A stretch of 64,000 nt of DNA from Gracilimonas amylolytica. Its GTDB lineage: Bacteria; Bacteroidota; Rhodothermia; Balneolales; Balneolaceae. Shown piece after piece: positions 15,215 to 25,513 of this stretch. The translations under genes were made by a program, and so were the position numbers. Under the pieces are notes generated by a model, which saw only the letters and a program-made list of their open reading frames with translations, ran no database searches and was not told the DNA's origin. How positions within the stretch are numbered: position 1 is the first letter of the stretch; every line of letters starts with the position of its first letter. The DNA is taken from NCBI RefSeq assembly GCF_002911695.1, contig NZ_PQBS01000037.1:476223-540222 (forward strand), in the 5' to 3' direction.

Positions 15215-18200
15215 TGGCTTACATACGCTGGATATATAAATCTTGGAACATCTTCTGGACCTTCATTGGGGTTCTTGTTCTTACTGTGGCATTACTTATA
15301 GGAATTGCTTTTGGGGCCTTACAGTTAAGTCCGGTTCAAAACAGCATTGCTGATGAGATCGAAGATCAGTTCAATGAGCGATTTGATGGAGTGCTGAGTA
15401 TTGGGAAAGTGGATGGTTTACTGCCATTTAACATGAACCTCAAGGATGTAACTATCTATCCTAACGATTCCACTTTTACACCGGTGGTTTCAGCCGGTAA
15501 TATTTCTGCAGGTATTGATCTTTGGTCAGTACTGCAAGACAGGCTGGTTATCAATAAGATGATCGTAAACGAGCCAAAGGTAGTTCTTGATCAGATTGAG
15601 GGAGCGCATTTCACCTTATCCGGGGCTCTCAGAAAACGTGACACCAATCAAAGGTCAGTAGTTGACAGTCTTGAGGTTCCCCTGCAACCCACTGATTTTG
15701 AGGTCATTATACCATCCTTTGTTTTATCGGATGGAACCGTGGAGTTCTGGGAATCTGAGACCACTGAACCCAATCGCACACCGGATAGCCTGATCATATC
15801 AAATCTTCAAATGGATATGTTCTTTGAATTCACAGAAGAGCAACGATTTGTTGATTTCAATTCCGTGAGCTTCAATACGAGCGAACCGAATTTATCTACA
15901 GTAGAACTCTACGGGCAGATCTTCAATGACGATCAGTTTTTTGAACTGAATTCATTCAACATCACTACAGAACACTCTATGCTGGGTTTCAGTGTTGAGG
16001 CAGATGGAATTAACGCTTTACGTGGGCGGTTCATGGATCAGCTTGAAAGCTCACAATTGACATTGAATCTGGATCAGATGAATATCGGACCTGCAGATTT
16101 AATGAGGATATATCCAAAACTTCCTGATACTAAAAAATATTTACAGGGCACACTGGAAGGTGAGGGAACGCTTAGTGAAATGATATTCAGTAATGGAGAA
16201 TTGGTTTTTGGGAATAGTTATACAAATTTCAATGGCCGGCTTAGATCTATCTCCAATCCACAGGATCTGGGTTACTTGCTTGAGATCGAGTCGCTGATCC
16301 TTTCAGATAATGAGATCGAACAGTTTGCAGGCAGCTTAACAAATGAACAGATCGAAGCCATCATAAATACTCGATATGAGGGAGTTTTTGAGGGTACGTT
16401 AGACTCTACGAATACAAGCCTGATTGCGGTAGGTGAGAGAGGGTCTGTGGCTCTGACTGGATCCGTCCGCTATGGAGAGGATCTGTCATTTGATCTGGGG
16501 CTTGAAACAGATTCACTGGATATTGGAAATCTGATCGATCCACGTATTCGTGAAACAGATCTTACACTGAATGGCAGGATCAGAAGCACCTCAACTGATC
16601 TCAAGACGGCAAGGGGAGGGCTTTTCATAGAAACGGTGGATTCCCTAAACCCGACAAACGCTCAGTATGATCTGTATGCATTGGTTAACTGGGAGAATGG
16701 AATAATAACACCTGAATTTCGTGGGAATTTTGGAGAAGCACGAACGCAATTCAGTGGTGAAGTAAATATTCAAAATTCTGAGCCTGAGATCTTTTTAAAG
16801 GGATCTGCTGACAATTTACCACTTAAGAAATTAGCAACGGTTGACCGATTAAAAACGATCTACTCCGATATTGAGTATGAAATAGATGTAATTGGAGATG
16901 ATCTTGAGAATCTGTTTGGGAAATTCACGCTTGATGTACTAGAATCCCGTTCGGAAGAGGATACTCTTGGCCGGCATCAGCTCTACTTTGATTTTAACGA
17001 TCCGGCGGAAAGGCAACGGATCTTGCGCTTTACTTCCACAGCATTTGATGCGACGGTAGAAGGTGAGTTCAATACAGAGAGTGTAGTGAAACTTGCAGGC
17101 CAGTGGGGCAGGTATTTAAAAAACAGGATCGATCAGGAGATCTTTTTTAATGACACGATAAATATGGGGCCTGTTGCTGAGATCGGTAATCAAAATATTG
17201 AGTTTGAAGGTCGTATTAAAAATCTCGGTTTACTCAATTTTTATTTAAGTGGATTGCCCCAAATATCATCCACCGCACGTTTCAGTTCCTCATTCAACGT
17301 AAATTCTCAGCAACTCCTGTTTACTTCCAGCCTCAGTGACCAAACCATTGCCGTCAATGATTTTAATGCCGATACACTTGAGCTGCAAACAACAGGTGGT
17401 TTCAGATATGGTTCTTCACTCAAGGATTTTGCGAATCTTCAGATCCAGTCTACCGCCAGTCGAATAGACCTCGGTATTGTAAATGGCAAAGGCTTTACCT
17501 TCAACGCAACTATGAACCGCGATTCCCTGGATCTAAGCAGTTCAATGGCTCATTTATCAGATAATGCCACGTTTGATTTTAAAGGCCGCGGTAAGATCCT
17601 TGAACAGGCTTTTGAGTTGAATATAGATTCACTTGGACTCGGTACGGATACTTACACCTGGCAAAATGATGGAATCCCAACCATAGTTTATAACTCTGAT
17701 GAGGCCCTTGAACTACGAGATTTTGTATTTGAGAATCAGCAGCAATTTCTGGCGATCAACGGAACATTCAGTACAGATCCGGAAGATTCTGTAAGATATA
17801 GCATAGAAGACCTGAATCTGGATGAAATCTCTGAATTGATCGGTAAACGGCTCACTTTTGGCGGAACGCTAAACGGGGATTTCATCACACGTACCCTGAC
17901 AACTGTACCAACCGTTCAGGGAAATATGGATGTGGAAGCCCTGGAGTTTGGAGAAACCCTGGTTGGTGACCTGGCACTTAGAAGTAATTACAACAGGGAT
18001 CTTGACCGGTTTGATACAAATATCTCTGTGACCACAGATTCTTCAAAATATCCGCAGTATTTCGAGAATACGAGCCGCAAAGGACAGGAATTTGATATCA
18101 GTGGATACATTCTGGCTCCTAATGACGGTAATTTTCCTGAGGTGGATTCACTGTACAACTTTGAAGTCGATTTCAAAAATATTGACATGTGGATATTACC

Positions 18201-19929
18201 GATCATTGCACCAAAAGTATTCACGGAAGGATCCGGTCTGGCAAGTGGTAGCGGAAAATTGTGGGGGAATACGGACACCTACGACTTTAACGCAGATCTG
18301 ATGGTGGGAACGGAAGATGCCGCCTACCTGAGGCCACGATTTTTGGATACCTATTACTATGCACAGGGTGGAATTAACTTCAGCCGAGACAGAGGCCTTA
18401 CATTTCAGGATATCTACCTGATCGATCCCTCCGGGGGTAACGCCATATTGAGTGGGTACTATGACTTCAATGATTTCACCCCGACTGACAGCATGAATAT
18501 TCGCCTGGAAATGGATGAATTTCAGTTCCTGAACAGTACCTTCGATCCGACACTTCCTTTCTTTGGGGATGCCTACGGCTCTAGCACAATTACTATTACA
18601 GGTACAAATTTTGAACCGGTTTTAAGAACTGAAGAGCCGGTGCAGATCAGTGATTTCTCGGAAATTTCAATACCACTGCTTGAGGAAACGGAATTTGACG
18701 AAGGAAACCGTTTTATACGGTTTGTGGATTCCTTTGAGGAAGGAGCTGTAACAAACGCAAGTTTCAATAACCGCAACCGGGGAACGACAAACGGTGAATC
18801 AGAAGAAGAGGAGGAAGTGGATCTTTCATTTACCGAGCGCTTTACCATGGACCTTCAGTTTGTGGCAAACGACCCTATGACCGTTCGACTCATTTTTGAT
18901 CCTGTTACAGGTGACATTGTAACCGCTGAGGGAACCGGACGTATTCGGATCTTACTTGAGGATGAGAACGTGTCTATGTTTGGCCGGTTTGATATTCAGG
19001 GCGGACGGTATCAGTTTGTGGTGGGTGATATCTTTACACGACGGTTTGAGATCGAATCGGGTGGAAGTATTGTATGGGAGGGAGATCCTGCCAATGCCCG
19101 ACTTGATCTGAATGCTATTTACAGTGCCAGGCCGGATATCAACACCTTGAGTACTGCAGGAACCATTGATCCTGATAATACACAGCGGGTACCTGTAGAG
19201 CTGGTTCTTAACATTGGGGGGACCATCTCGAGTATTGAGAATAATTTCTTTTTCAGATTACCGAATACCATTGAGTCTCAGCAGAGTTCCACACTCTCCA
19301 CACAGATCGCGACCATTAACCGGGATGAGGACCTAAAACTGCTTCAGGCTTCAAATTTTATGCTGATGGGTAATTTCATTCCGGTTTCGTCGGGTGGGCA
19401 AGCTCAAAGTAACCTGTTTGGAGAAAACCTGTCGGGCAGTGCAGCTGTATTGAATCCATTGTTATCCAGTCAGGTGATCAACCCATTGCTGTCCAGTCAG
19501 ATAAATTCGTTATTGAACAGCGATTTGAGTAGTTTAGACGTAGATTTTAATTTAAATACATATAATCAGGTTGACCTTGGAGTTGCATTGCGACTTTATA
19601 ATGATAAGCTGATACTTAGACGAGAAGGACAGATAACAGGACGACAATCCAACATCGGTGATTTGGGGGCCACTTACAGGATCAACCGAACATTTGCAGT
19701 AACCGCATTTCACCGTCAGGATCTTACCTTTGGAACATTAAACAGCACCGAACAATCACAACAATCTCAGGATATCAACGGCGTGGGCCTTGAAGCTAAA
19801 GTAAGCTTTAATTCCTGGGATGAATTTTTTAAACGATTATTCTCACCATTCAGGAAATTGTTCGGGATAGAAAACAACAACGACAATCAAGAAGAAACTG
19901 AAAATAGCGGGACAGACGGTCCTGCGTAA
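15214..19929 (+). CDS. tamB: TamB-family inner-membrane-anchored translocation/lipid-transfer protein
   Basis: This very large protein (1571 residues) starts at GTG, one base overlapping the aroB stop. A single N-terminal membrane helix (about residues 15-38) is followed by more than a thousand residues of repetitive beta-strand sequence typical of AsmA/TamB bridge proteins. The C-terminal TamB (DUF490) domain, about 1180-1545, contains strands such as GRIRILLEDENVSMFGRFDIQ. Such proteins span the periplasm and help outer-membrane protein assembly or phospholipid transport. Near residues 1405-1435 there is a short tandem repeat, NPLLSSQ. No Omp85-type TamA gene is adjacent. Confidence 0.9.
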   Translation: MAYIRWIYKSWNIFWTFIGVLVLTVALLIGIAFGALQLSPVQNSIADEIEDQFNERFDGVLSIGKVDGLLPFNMNLKDVTIYPNDSTFTPVVSAGNISAGIDLWSVLQDRLVINKMIVNEPKVVLDQIEGAHFTLSGALRKRDTNQRSVVDSLEVPLQPTDFEVIIPSFVLSDGTVEFWESETTEPNRTPDSLIISNLQMDMFFEFTEEQRFVDFNSVSFNTSEPNLSTVELYGQIFNDDQFFELNSFNITTEHSMLGFSVEADGINALRGRFMDQLESSQLTLNLDQMNIGPADLMRIYPKLPDTKKYLQGTLEGEGTLSEMIFSNGELVFGNSYTNFNGRLRSISNPQDLGYLLEIESLILSDNEIEQFAGSLTNEQIEAIINTRYEGVFEGTLDSTNTSLIAVGERGSVALTGSVRYGEDLSFDLGLETDSLDIGNLIDPRIRETDLTLNGRIRSTSTDLKTARGGLFIETVDSLNPTNAQYDLYALVNWENGIITPEFRGNFGEARTQFSGEVNIQNSEPEIFLKGSADNLPLKKLATVDRLKTIYSDIEYEIDVIGDDLENLFGKFTLDVLESRSEEDTLGRHQLYFDFNDPAERQRILRFTSTAFDATVEGEFNTESVVKLAGQWGRYLKNRIDQEIFFNDTINMGPVAEIGNQNIEFEGRIKNLGLLNFYLSGLPQISSTARFSSSFNVNSQQLLFTSSLSDQTIAVNDFNADTLELQTTGGFRYGSSLKDFANLQIQSTASRIDLGIVNGKGFTFNATMNRDSLDLSSSMAHLSDNATFDFKGRGKILEQAFELNIDSLGLGTDTYTWQNDGIPTIVYNSDEALELRDFVFENQQQFLAINGTFSTDPEDSVRYSIEDLNLDEISELIGKRLTFGGTLNGDFITRTLTTVPTVQGNMDVEALEFGETLVGDLALRSNYNRDLDRFDTNISVTTDSSKYPQYFENTSRKGQEFDISGYILAPNDGNFPEVDSLYNFEVDFKNIDMWILPIIAPKVFTEGSGLASGSGKLWGNTDTYDFNADLMVGTEDAAYLRPRFLDTYYYAQGGINFSRDRGLTFQDIYLIDPSGGNAILSGYYDFNDFTPTDSMNIRLEMDEFQFLNSTFDPTLPFFGDAYGSSTITITGTNFEPVLRTEEPVQISDFSEISIPLLEETEFDEGNRFIRFVDSFEEGAVTNASFNNRNRGTTNGESEEEEEVDLSFTERFTMDLQFVANDPMTVRLIFDPVTGDIVTAEGTGRIRILLEDENVSMFGRFDIQGGRYQFVVGDIFTRRFEIESGGSIVWEGDPANARLDLNAIYSARPDINTLSTAGTIDPDNTQRVPVELVLNIGGTISSIENNFFFRLPNTIESQQSSTLSTQIATINRDEDLKLLQASNFMLMGNFIPVSSGGQAQSNLFGENLSGSAAVLNPLLSSQVINPLLSSQINSLLNSDLSSLDVDFNLNTYNQVDLGVALRLYNDKLILRREGQITGRQSNIGDLGATYRINRTFAVTAFHRQDLTFGTLNSTEQSQQSQDINGVGLEAKVSFNSWDEFFKRLFSPFRKLFGIENNNDNQEETENSGTDGPA

Positions 19930-19939
19930 TACCATTTGA

Positions 19940-22111
19940 ATGAGTAAAAAAGACAGACTAAGTAAATTTGAAGATCTGATCATAGATCTGCTGAAGAACA
20001 GCCCCGATCATAAAATGACAAGAGAACAGATGATCAGCGTTCTTCGCCTTGAAAGTAACAACGAAATTAAAAGACTCGATAAATCGCTGAACCGGTTATC
20101 GAATAAGAAACATATTGACCGAAAAGACAACTACGTGTTGCTTCCTCAGAAAAGGAAGGCCCGGAAAAAGAGATCAGACTCAGTTGGTGCAAAAACCTAT
20201 GAAGGCAAGATCGATATCTCAGCCCGTGGTACAGGTTATGTAATAGTAGAGGAGCTTGATCAGGATGTGATGGTTTCCTCAAGAGACCTTGGGCTGGCAC
20301 TTAATGATGATATCGTGAAGGTGAAGATCACTGGTAAGGATAAGCGAAGTGGTCAACCCCGTGGAAAGCTTCTCGATATTGTGAGAAGAGGTAAGGAATT
20401 TTATGTGGGAACGCTAAGGGAAGTCACCAAAGGCAACTTTGTGATCGAAGCCGATACGCAATCGGTTCATACCAACTTTTTTGTGCAGCCTGAACATCTA
20501 AACACTGCTCAGGATGGTGATAAGGTAATATTTGAACTGGTTAACTGGGTACATCCAAAAGCCTTACCCGAAGCGAATGTCAAATCTGTGCTGGGTAAGT
20601 CCGGTTCCAACGATGCCAACATCCTGTCAATTCTGGCAGAAAATGATATGGTAGCGGAGTTTCCGAAAGAAGTCGAAGATTATGCTCGCCAGATACCGCT
20701 TGAGATCCCGGAAGAAGAATGTAAACGCCGCAGAGACATGCGTGATGAAAACATTTTTACCATTGATCCGGCCGATGCCAAAGATTTTGATGATGCACTG
20801 AGTATCAAAAAACTGGATAATGGAAATTATTACCTGGGGGTACACATTGCGGATGTAACCCATTACCTGACGCCCAAATCGATCCTGGATCAGGAGGCTC
20901 ATAAAAGGGGAACCAGTGTGTATTTAGTGGATCGCGTGATCCCTATGCTGCCTGAGGTACTCAGTAACGGGGTTTGTAGTTTGCGCCCGAATGAGGACAA
21001 GCTGACATACAGTTGTTTCATGGAGATCGATCCGAGGGGACAAATGGTTGACTATTCGGTTGAAGAAACGGTCATTCATTCCAAACAACGGTTCACCTAT
21101 CAGGAAGCACAGGAAGTTATAGATGGTAAGGATCATCCATTCAGCCATGAGGTTAATACCACCGCTGAGCTGGCCCGGATTTTACTGGATAAGAGATTTC
21201 GTGAAGGAGCTATAGATTTTGATAATCCCGAGCCGAAGTTTGTACTGGATGATGACGGTAAACCACTTGAAGTGATCATTAAAAAGCGCATCTTTGCAAA
21301 CCGCCTTATTGAAGAATGTATGCTGATGGCCAATAAAACCGTTGCGGCTCACGTTGAGAACATGCGAAAAAAATCCGGAAAGAAACGTTCGAAGGATCTT
21401 TTTCCTTTCTTCTATAGAGTTCATGATAAACCGGATGGTGAAAAACTGGCCGGTATCGCTGAGCAGGTGAAACCGATCGGTATCAACTTTGAGGTTGGTA
21501 ATAACATGAGCCCTAAGAAGATCAATAACTTGCTTGAGAAGGTGAAGGACACCAATCTGGAGTATATTGTAAACGGACTGATGTTAAGAGCGATGGCTAA
21601 AGCTGAATATTCCCCAAATAATGTTGGACATTTTGGTTTAGGCTTTAAACATTACGCACACTTTACAAGTCCGATCAGGCGTTACCCGGACGTGATTGTC
21701 CATCGCTTGTTGAAAGGCTATAATTCCGGAGCGAGAGTTTATACCTACGATCAGCTTAAAAAGGATGGTGAACACTGCAGTGAACGAGAGAAAGTAGCTG
21801 TAGATTCGGAACGTGATTCGATCAAACTGAAACAGGTTGAGTTTTTAAGTGATAAAACTGGTGAAACGTTCGAGGGAACCATCAGCGGAGTGATGGAAAG
21901 AGGTATTTTCGTAACTCTGAAAGATATTTATTGTGAAGGAATGATCAGAGTCAGTGACCTGAAGGGTGATTATTATGTTTACCATGAAAAACGACATGCA
22001 TTGGTCGGTCGCAAAAGTAAGAAGCAATTTCAGCTTGGCGATGATATCAAAGTGCGTGTTAAAAGCACCGATCTGCAGAAAAGGCAGATCGACCTTAGTT
22101 TAGCTCAGTAA
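19940..22111 (+). CDS. rnr: Ribonuclease R
   Basis: The 723-residue 3'-5' exoribonuclease has an N-terminal winged-helix-like domain (about 8-65) and a basic linker (KRKARKKRSD). Cold-shock OB domains (about 80-220) and the RNB catalytic domain (about 245-575) follow. The acidic active-site cluster is in DPADAKDFDDALS. The family segment HYAHFTSPIRRYPDVIVHR and a C-terminal S1 domain (about 635-722) are present. It degrades structured RNA and supports rescue of stalled ribosomes. It starts 10 bases after tamB, so co-transcription is likely. Confidence 0.95.
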   Translation: MSKKDRLSKFEDLIIDLLKNSPDHKMTREQMISVLRLESNNEIKRLDKSLNRLSNKKHIDRKDNYVLLPQKRKARKKRSDSVGAKTYEGKIDISARGTGYVIVEELDQDVMVSSRDLGLALNDDIVKVKITGKDKRSGQPRGKLLDIVRRGKEFYVGTLREVTKGNFVIEADTQSVHTNFFVQPEHLNTAQDGDKVIFELVNWVHPKALPEANVKSVLGKSGSNDANILSILAENDMVAEFPKEVEDYARQIPLEIPEEECKRRRDMRDENIFTIDPADAKDFDDALSIKKLDNGNYYLGVHIADVTHYLTPKSILDQEAHKRGTSVYLVDRVIPMLPEVLSNGVCSLRPNEDKLTYSCFMEIDPRGQMVDYSVEETVIHSKQRFTYQEAQEVIDGKDHPFSHEVNTTAELARILLDKRFREGAIDFDNPEPKFVLDDDGKPLEVIIKKRIFANRLIEECMLMANKTVAAHVENMRKKSGKKRSKDLFPFFYRVHDKPDGEKLAGIAEQVKPIGINFEVGNNMSPKKINNLLEKVKDTNLEYIVNGLMLRAMAKAEYSPNNVGHFGLGFKHYAHFTSPIRRYPDVIVHRLLKGYNSGARVYTYDQLKKDGEHCSEREKVAVDSERDSIKLKQVEFLSDKTGETFEGTISGVMERGIFVTLKDIYCEGMIRVSDLKGDYYVYHEKRHALVGRKSKKQFQLGDDIKVRVKSTDLQKRQIDLSLAQ

Positions 22112-22129
22112 TTTCTCATTTTTACGTTT

Positions 22130-25100
22130 ATGAAGACCAAAATTTTCTCCATACTCTTTCTTGGACTTATGATCCTGGCTGCAGATTCCATGTCTGCTTT
22201 TGCTCAGTATTATCCTTTTGGAAAGAACCGTGTTCAATACGAAAAATTTGAGTGGCGGTACATACAATCCACTCACTTTGATGTGTATTACTATGGGGAA
22301 AAGAATTATGAGTTGGCCGAGTTTTCCGCAAAAAGTATTGAATCGGCCTATAAACAGCTAAGTGAGGATTTTGATCATGAGATATCGAACCGAATTACCC
22401 TGATCATCTACGATTCTCATAACGATTTCTCACAAACCAATGTGGTTAATTTACCAACCAGCGCAGAGGGTATTGGTGGTGTGACCGATAAAATGAAAAA
22501 CCGGATGACGGTCCCTTTTGCCGGAGACTATGCGGATTTCAGAAGAACGCTGCATCATGAGCTGGTTCATGCCGTTTTCAACGATATGTTTTATGGTGGA
22601 ACCATCAACTCCATCATCCGAAATAATATTCAGCTGGTTTTCCCACTTTGGTTTGAAGAAGGCCTTGCAGAATATACCGCACTGGGTTGGGACACTAACA
22701 CAGACATGTATATCCGTGATGCCGTCATTAATAACTATCTTCCGCCCATTCCATACCTGAGCGGCTATTATTCGTATCGAGGGGGACAAGCCGTTTGGAA
22801 CTACATTGTTGAGCAATACGGCCGGCAAAAGATTGGGGAGATCCTACAGCGCATAAAAACATCCCGAAGCGTTGAATATGGATTACAACAGTCCATTGGT
22901 TTGAATATTGAGGAACTGTCCAAGGTTTGGCAGGATGCCCTTCAGGAACGGTATTATCCGGAAGTGGCTGAACGTGAACGAGCCGATATGATATCAACCT
23001 TATTGACCAAGCGGGGAGATTACGGTTCCTATAATACCAGTCCGTCCATTTCCCCACAGGGCGATAAGATCGCTTTTATTACTAACAAGCGTGGGTATTT
23101 TGATGTGGTTGCGATCAGTGCCATTGATGGCCGAAAACTGAAGACCTTGATCCGCGGAGAGGATGATCCTGAATTTGAGGAACTGAATATTTTAAATCCC
23201 AACATTGCCTGGTCACCCGATGGACGTAAGATCGCCATGTCAACGAAATCAGAGGGCAGGGATGATCTTGCCATCATAGATTATGAAACTACCGGAGTCA
23301 CTAAAGTGAAATTCCCTGACCTCGATGCCATTGGTTCCATATCATGGTCGCCGGATGGTGAAAAGATCGCTTTCGATGCAAACATAGGTCCATATCAGGA
23401 TATATTTGTTTACAACCTGAGTACTCAGAAACTCACGAATGTCACGGGTGATTTCTTTTCCGATATGCAACCGGTTTGGGCTTCGGACTCCGAGCATATC
23501 TATTTTGTATCCGATCGTGGGGAAAGGACTCAGCTACACAATTACTCATTGGAGTTTGATCTTTTGAGTACGGAAAGCATGTACCAAACAGATCTGTATC
23601 GCGTGCGACTAAATTCGAGAGAAGCGACTCAGTTGACCGATACCCCTATCTGGAGTGAGAGGTCTCCCAAAACTACCCGTGATGGCCGAATGGTCTTCAT
23701 ATCAGATAAAAATGGTATACAGAACGTGTATGAGTTTAATTTGGATACCCGGACTTCAACCCCGCTTACAAATCTGCAGACCGGTGCTTCTCAAATATCT
23801 ATGAGTGCTGACGGTTCAAGATTGGCTTTTAATTCTATAAATGAGGGTTATCTGGATATCTTTCTTTTACGCTCTCCATTTGACCGAAGGAAATCTGAGG
23901 AACTTACCCCTAATTATTGGGCCCAACGACGAGCCACAGAATCCGACTCAGAACGGGTGCCTGCCACAAAATATGCGCGCGAAATGTTCAGCGTTGCGGG
24001 AGCAGGATTGCCGGTTGGAGAGGATATAGCTGCTGTAGCGGATGATACAAACCAGGGTGATCAAACCGGTGGCCAGGCTGCTGGAACAGATACAACCGCC
24101 ACCGGTGAAACAGGGGGACAGGTTCAGGAAGAAGAAAATAACAACGAGATCGATTTCCGGAATTACGTATTTAGTACGGAAGTCATGGAAGACACAACCA
24201 TTGTACTGGAAGACATTGAGAATTTTCAGCCGGAAAATACCCTGACTGAAGATGGACGATTTCAGCCCAAGGAATATCGACTCCGGTTCTCAACGGATAT
24301 TTCATACAATCCATCTATTGTGGCTTCTACCTATGGTACCTATGCGCTGACACAGTTTATTATCAGTGATCTGCTTGGTGATCATCAGATCGCACTGGGT
24401 ACGAACTTTGTGACCGACCTTAGAAACAGTGATTACTCGCTGCAGTATGGGTATATGAAAAATCGTACCAACTGGTTCTTTAGTTATTTCCACTCTTCAA
24501 GACAGTATCAGACTTTTTTCGGTGAGAATATACGGTTCAGAACTTACGGTGGGGGTGTAAATGCCCAATATCCGATCAGTAAATTCAAGCGAGTGGATGC
24601 CGGATTCTCATTCATGGGGATCACTCGAGATTACAGTTCTGTTAGTGACCTATATGCCGGCAGCAGTTTTAACCTGAATCAGGATCCTAATCAAAGTAGT
24701 TTCTTTTTATATCCTGAGGTGATCTTTACCAACGATCAGACTCTACCAGGATTTATTACACCACAGGGGGGTAACAGGTATTCCATTGGTTTATCCGGTA
24801 GTCCAGGTGTTGGTGATAACGCTCCTCAGTTTGTATCTGTACTGGGCGACTATAGAAAATATTTCAACCTCGGCTCCCGATACAGTTTTGCAATGAGAGC
24901 TTCCGGTGCTGCTTCGGTTGGACCGGATAAACAAACGTATTTTATGGGAGGCCGCCTTGGCTGGATCAATCAACGGTTCAACCAGAATGGACTTTCCTAC
25001 GATAAACTCACAGACAGTTTCTTTACCGTTCCGGCTTTACCGGTCAGGGGATATGCTTATAACAGTATCTATGGCAGTAACTTCTCATTGATCAATGCAG

Positions 25101-25507
25101 AATTCAGGTTCCCACTGTTTGCAGCCATTGTACCGGGAGCAGTTCCAATCTTACCCCTTTACAATGTGACCGGAGTCGCTTTCCTTGATATCGGTTCAGC
25201 CTGGGGAGAGCGTATTGATTATGGATTGGTGGATGGCGATGGAAACGATATCATCAACGAGTCCAAACTGGATTTTAAGATCGCTGAAGAGCAAACAGGT
25301 ACATATGAGCTAAGGGATCAGAACGGTAATTTAGTTGGCTCAGGCCCTGCCCCTTATCTTGATGGAGACATTCTTATGGGAGCCGGTTTTGGACTTCGTA
25401 CTATCCTGTTTGGCTTGCCATTCAGATATGATGTAGGCTGGCCTTATCAGCGAAGTGGTTTTCTATCCAAACCGATCCATTATTTCAGTATTGGAATCGA
25501 TTTTTAG
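22130..25507 (+). CDS. Fusion of M-type zinc peptidase (MA-like), PD40/TolB propeller and outer-membrane beta-barrel
   Basis: The 1125-residue protein starts with a signal peptide (about 1-26, ending SAFAQ). Residues about 35-280 form a gluzincin-like metalloprotease domain with zinc motif HELVH (143-147) and downstream WFEEGLAEY (around 174-182), the expected third ligand region. Residues about 290-610 contain TolB/PD40-type propeller blades, with repeats such as AWSPDGRKIAM and SWSPDGEKIAF. A Gly/Thr/Gln-rich linker (about 640-670) leads to a C-terminal barrel region (about 720-1125). That region has alternating aromatic strands and ends in ...YFSIGIDF, a Phe-terminated C-terminus typical of outer-membrane barrels. 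Function is unknown; an anchored surface or periplasm-facing protease is the simplest reading. Confidence 0.85.
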   Translation: MKTKIFSILFLGLMILAADSMSAFAQYYPFGKNRVQYEKFEWRYIQSTHFDVYYYGEKNYELAEFSAKSIESAYKQLSEDFDHEISNRITLIIYDSHNDFSQTNVVNLPTSAEGIGGVTDKMKNRMTVPFAGDYADFRRTLHHELVHAVFNDMFYGGTINSIIRNNIQLVFPLWFEEGLAEYTALGWDTNTDMYIRDAVINNYLPPIPYLSGYYSYRGGQAVWNYIVEQYGRQKIGEILQRIKTSRSVEYGLQQSIGLNIEELSKVWQDALQERYYPEVAERERADMISTLLTKRGDYGSYNTSPSISPQGDKIAFITNKRGYFDVVAISAIDGRKLKTLIRGEDDPEFEELNILNPNIAWSPDGRKIAMSTKSEGRDDLAIIDYETTGVTKVKFPDLDAIGSISWSPDGEKIAFDANIGPYQDIFVYNLSTQKLTNVTGDFFSDMQPVWASDSEHIYFVSDRGERTQLHNYSLEFDLLSTESMYQTDLYRVRLNSREATQLTDTPIWSERSPKTTRDGRMVFISDKNGIQNVYEFNLDTRTSTPLTNLQTGASQISMSADGSRLAFNSINEGYLDIFLLRSPFDRRKSEELTPNYWAQRRATESDSERVPATKYAREMFSVAGAGLPVGEDIAAVADDTNQGDQTGGQAAGTDTTATGETGGQVQEEENNNEIDFRNYVFSTEVMEDTTIVLEDIENFQPENTLTEDGRFQPKEYRLRFSTDISYNPSIVASTYGTYALTQFIISDLLGDHQIALGTNFVTDLRNSDYSLQYGYMKNRTNWFFSYFHSSRQYQTFFGENIRFRTYGGGVNAQYPISKFKRVDAGFSFMGITRDYSSVSDLYAGSSFNLNQDPNQSSFFLYPEVIFTNDQTLPGFITPQGGNRYSIGLSGSPGVGDNAPQFVSVLGDYRKYFNLGSRYSFAMRASGAASVGPDKQTYFMGGRLGWINQRFNQNGLSYDKLTDSFFTVPALPVRGYAYNSIYGSNFSLINAEFRFPLFAAIVPGAVPILPLYNVTGVAFLDIGSAWGERIDYGLVDGDGNDIINESKLDFKIAEEQTGTYELRDQNGNLVGSGPAPYLDGDILMGAGFGLRTILFGLPFRYDVGWPYQRSGFLSKPIHYFSIGIDF

Positions 25508-25513
25508 GATCCA

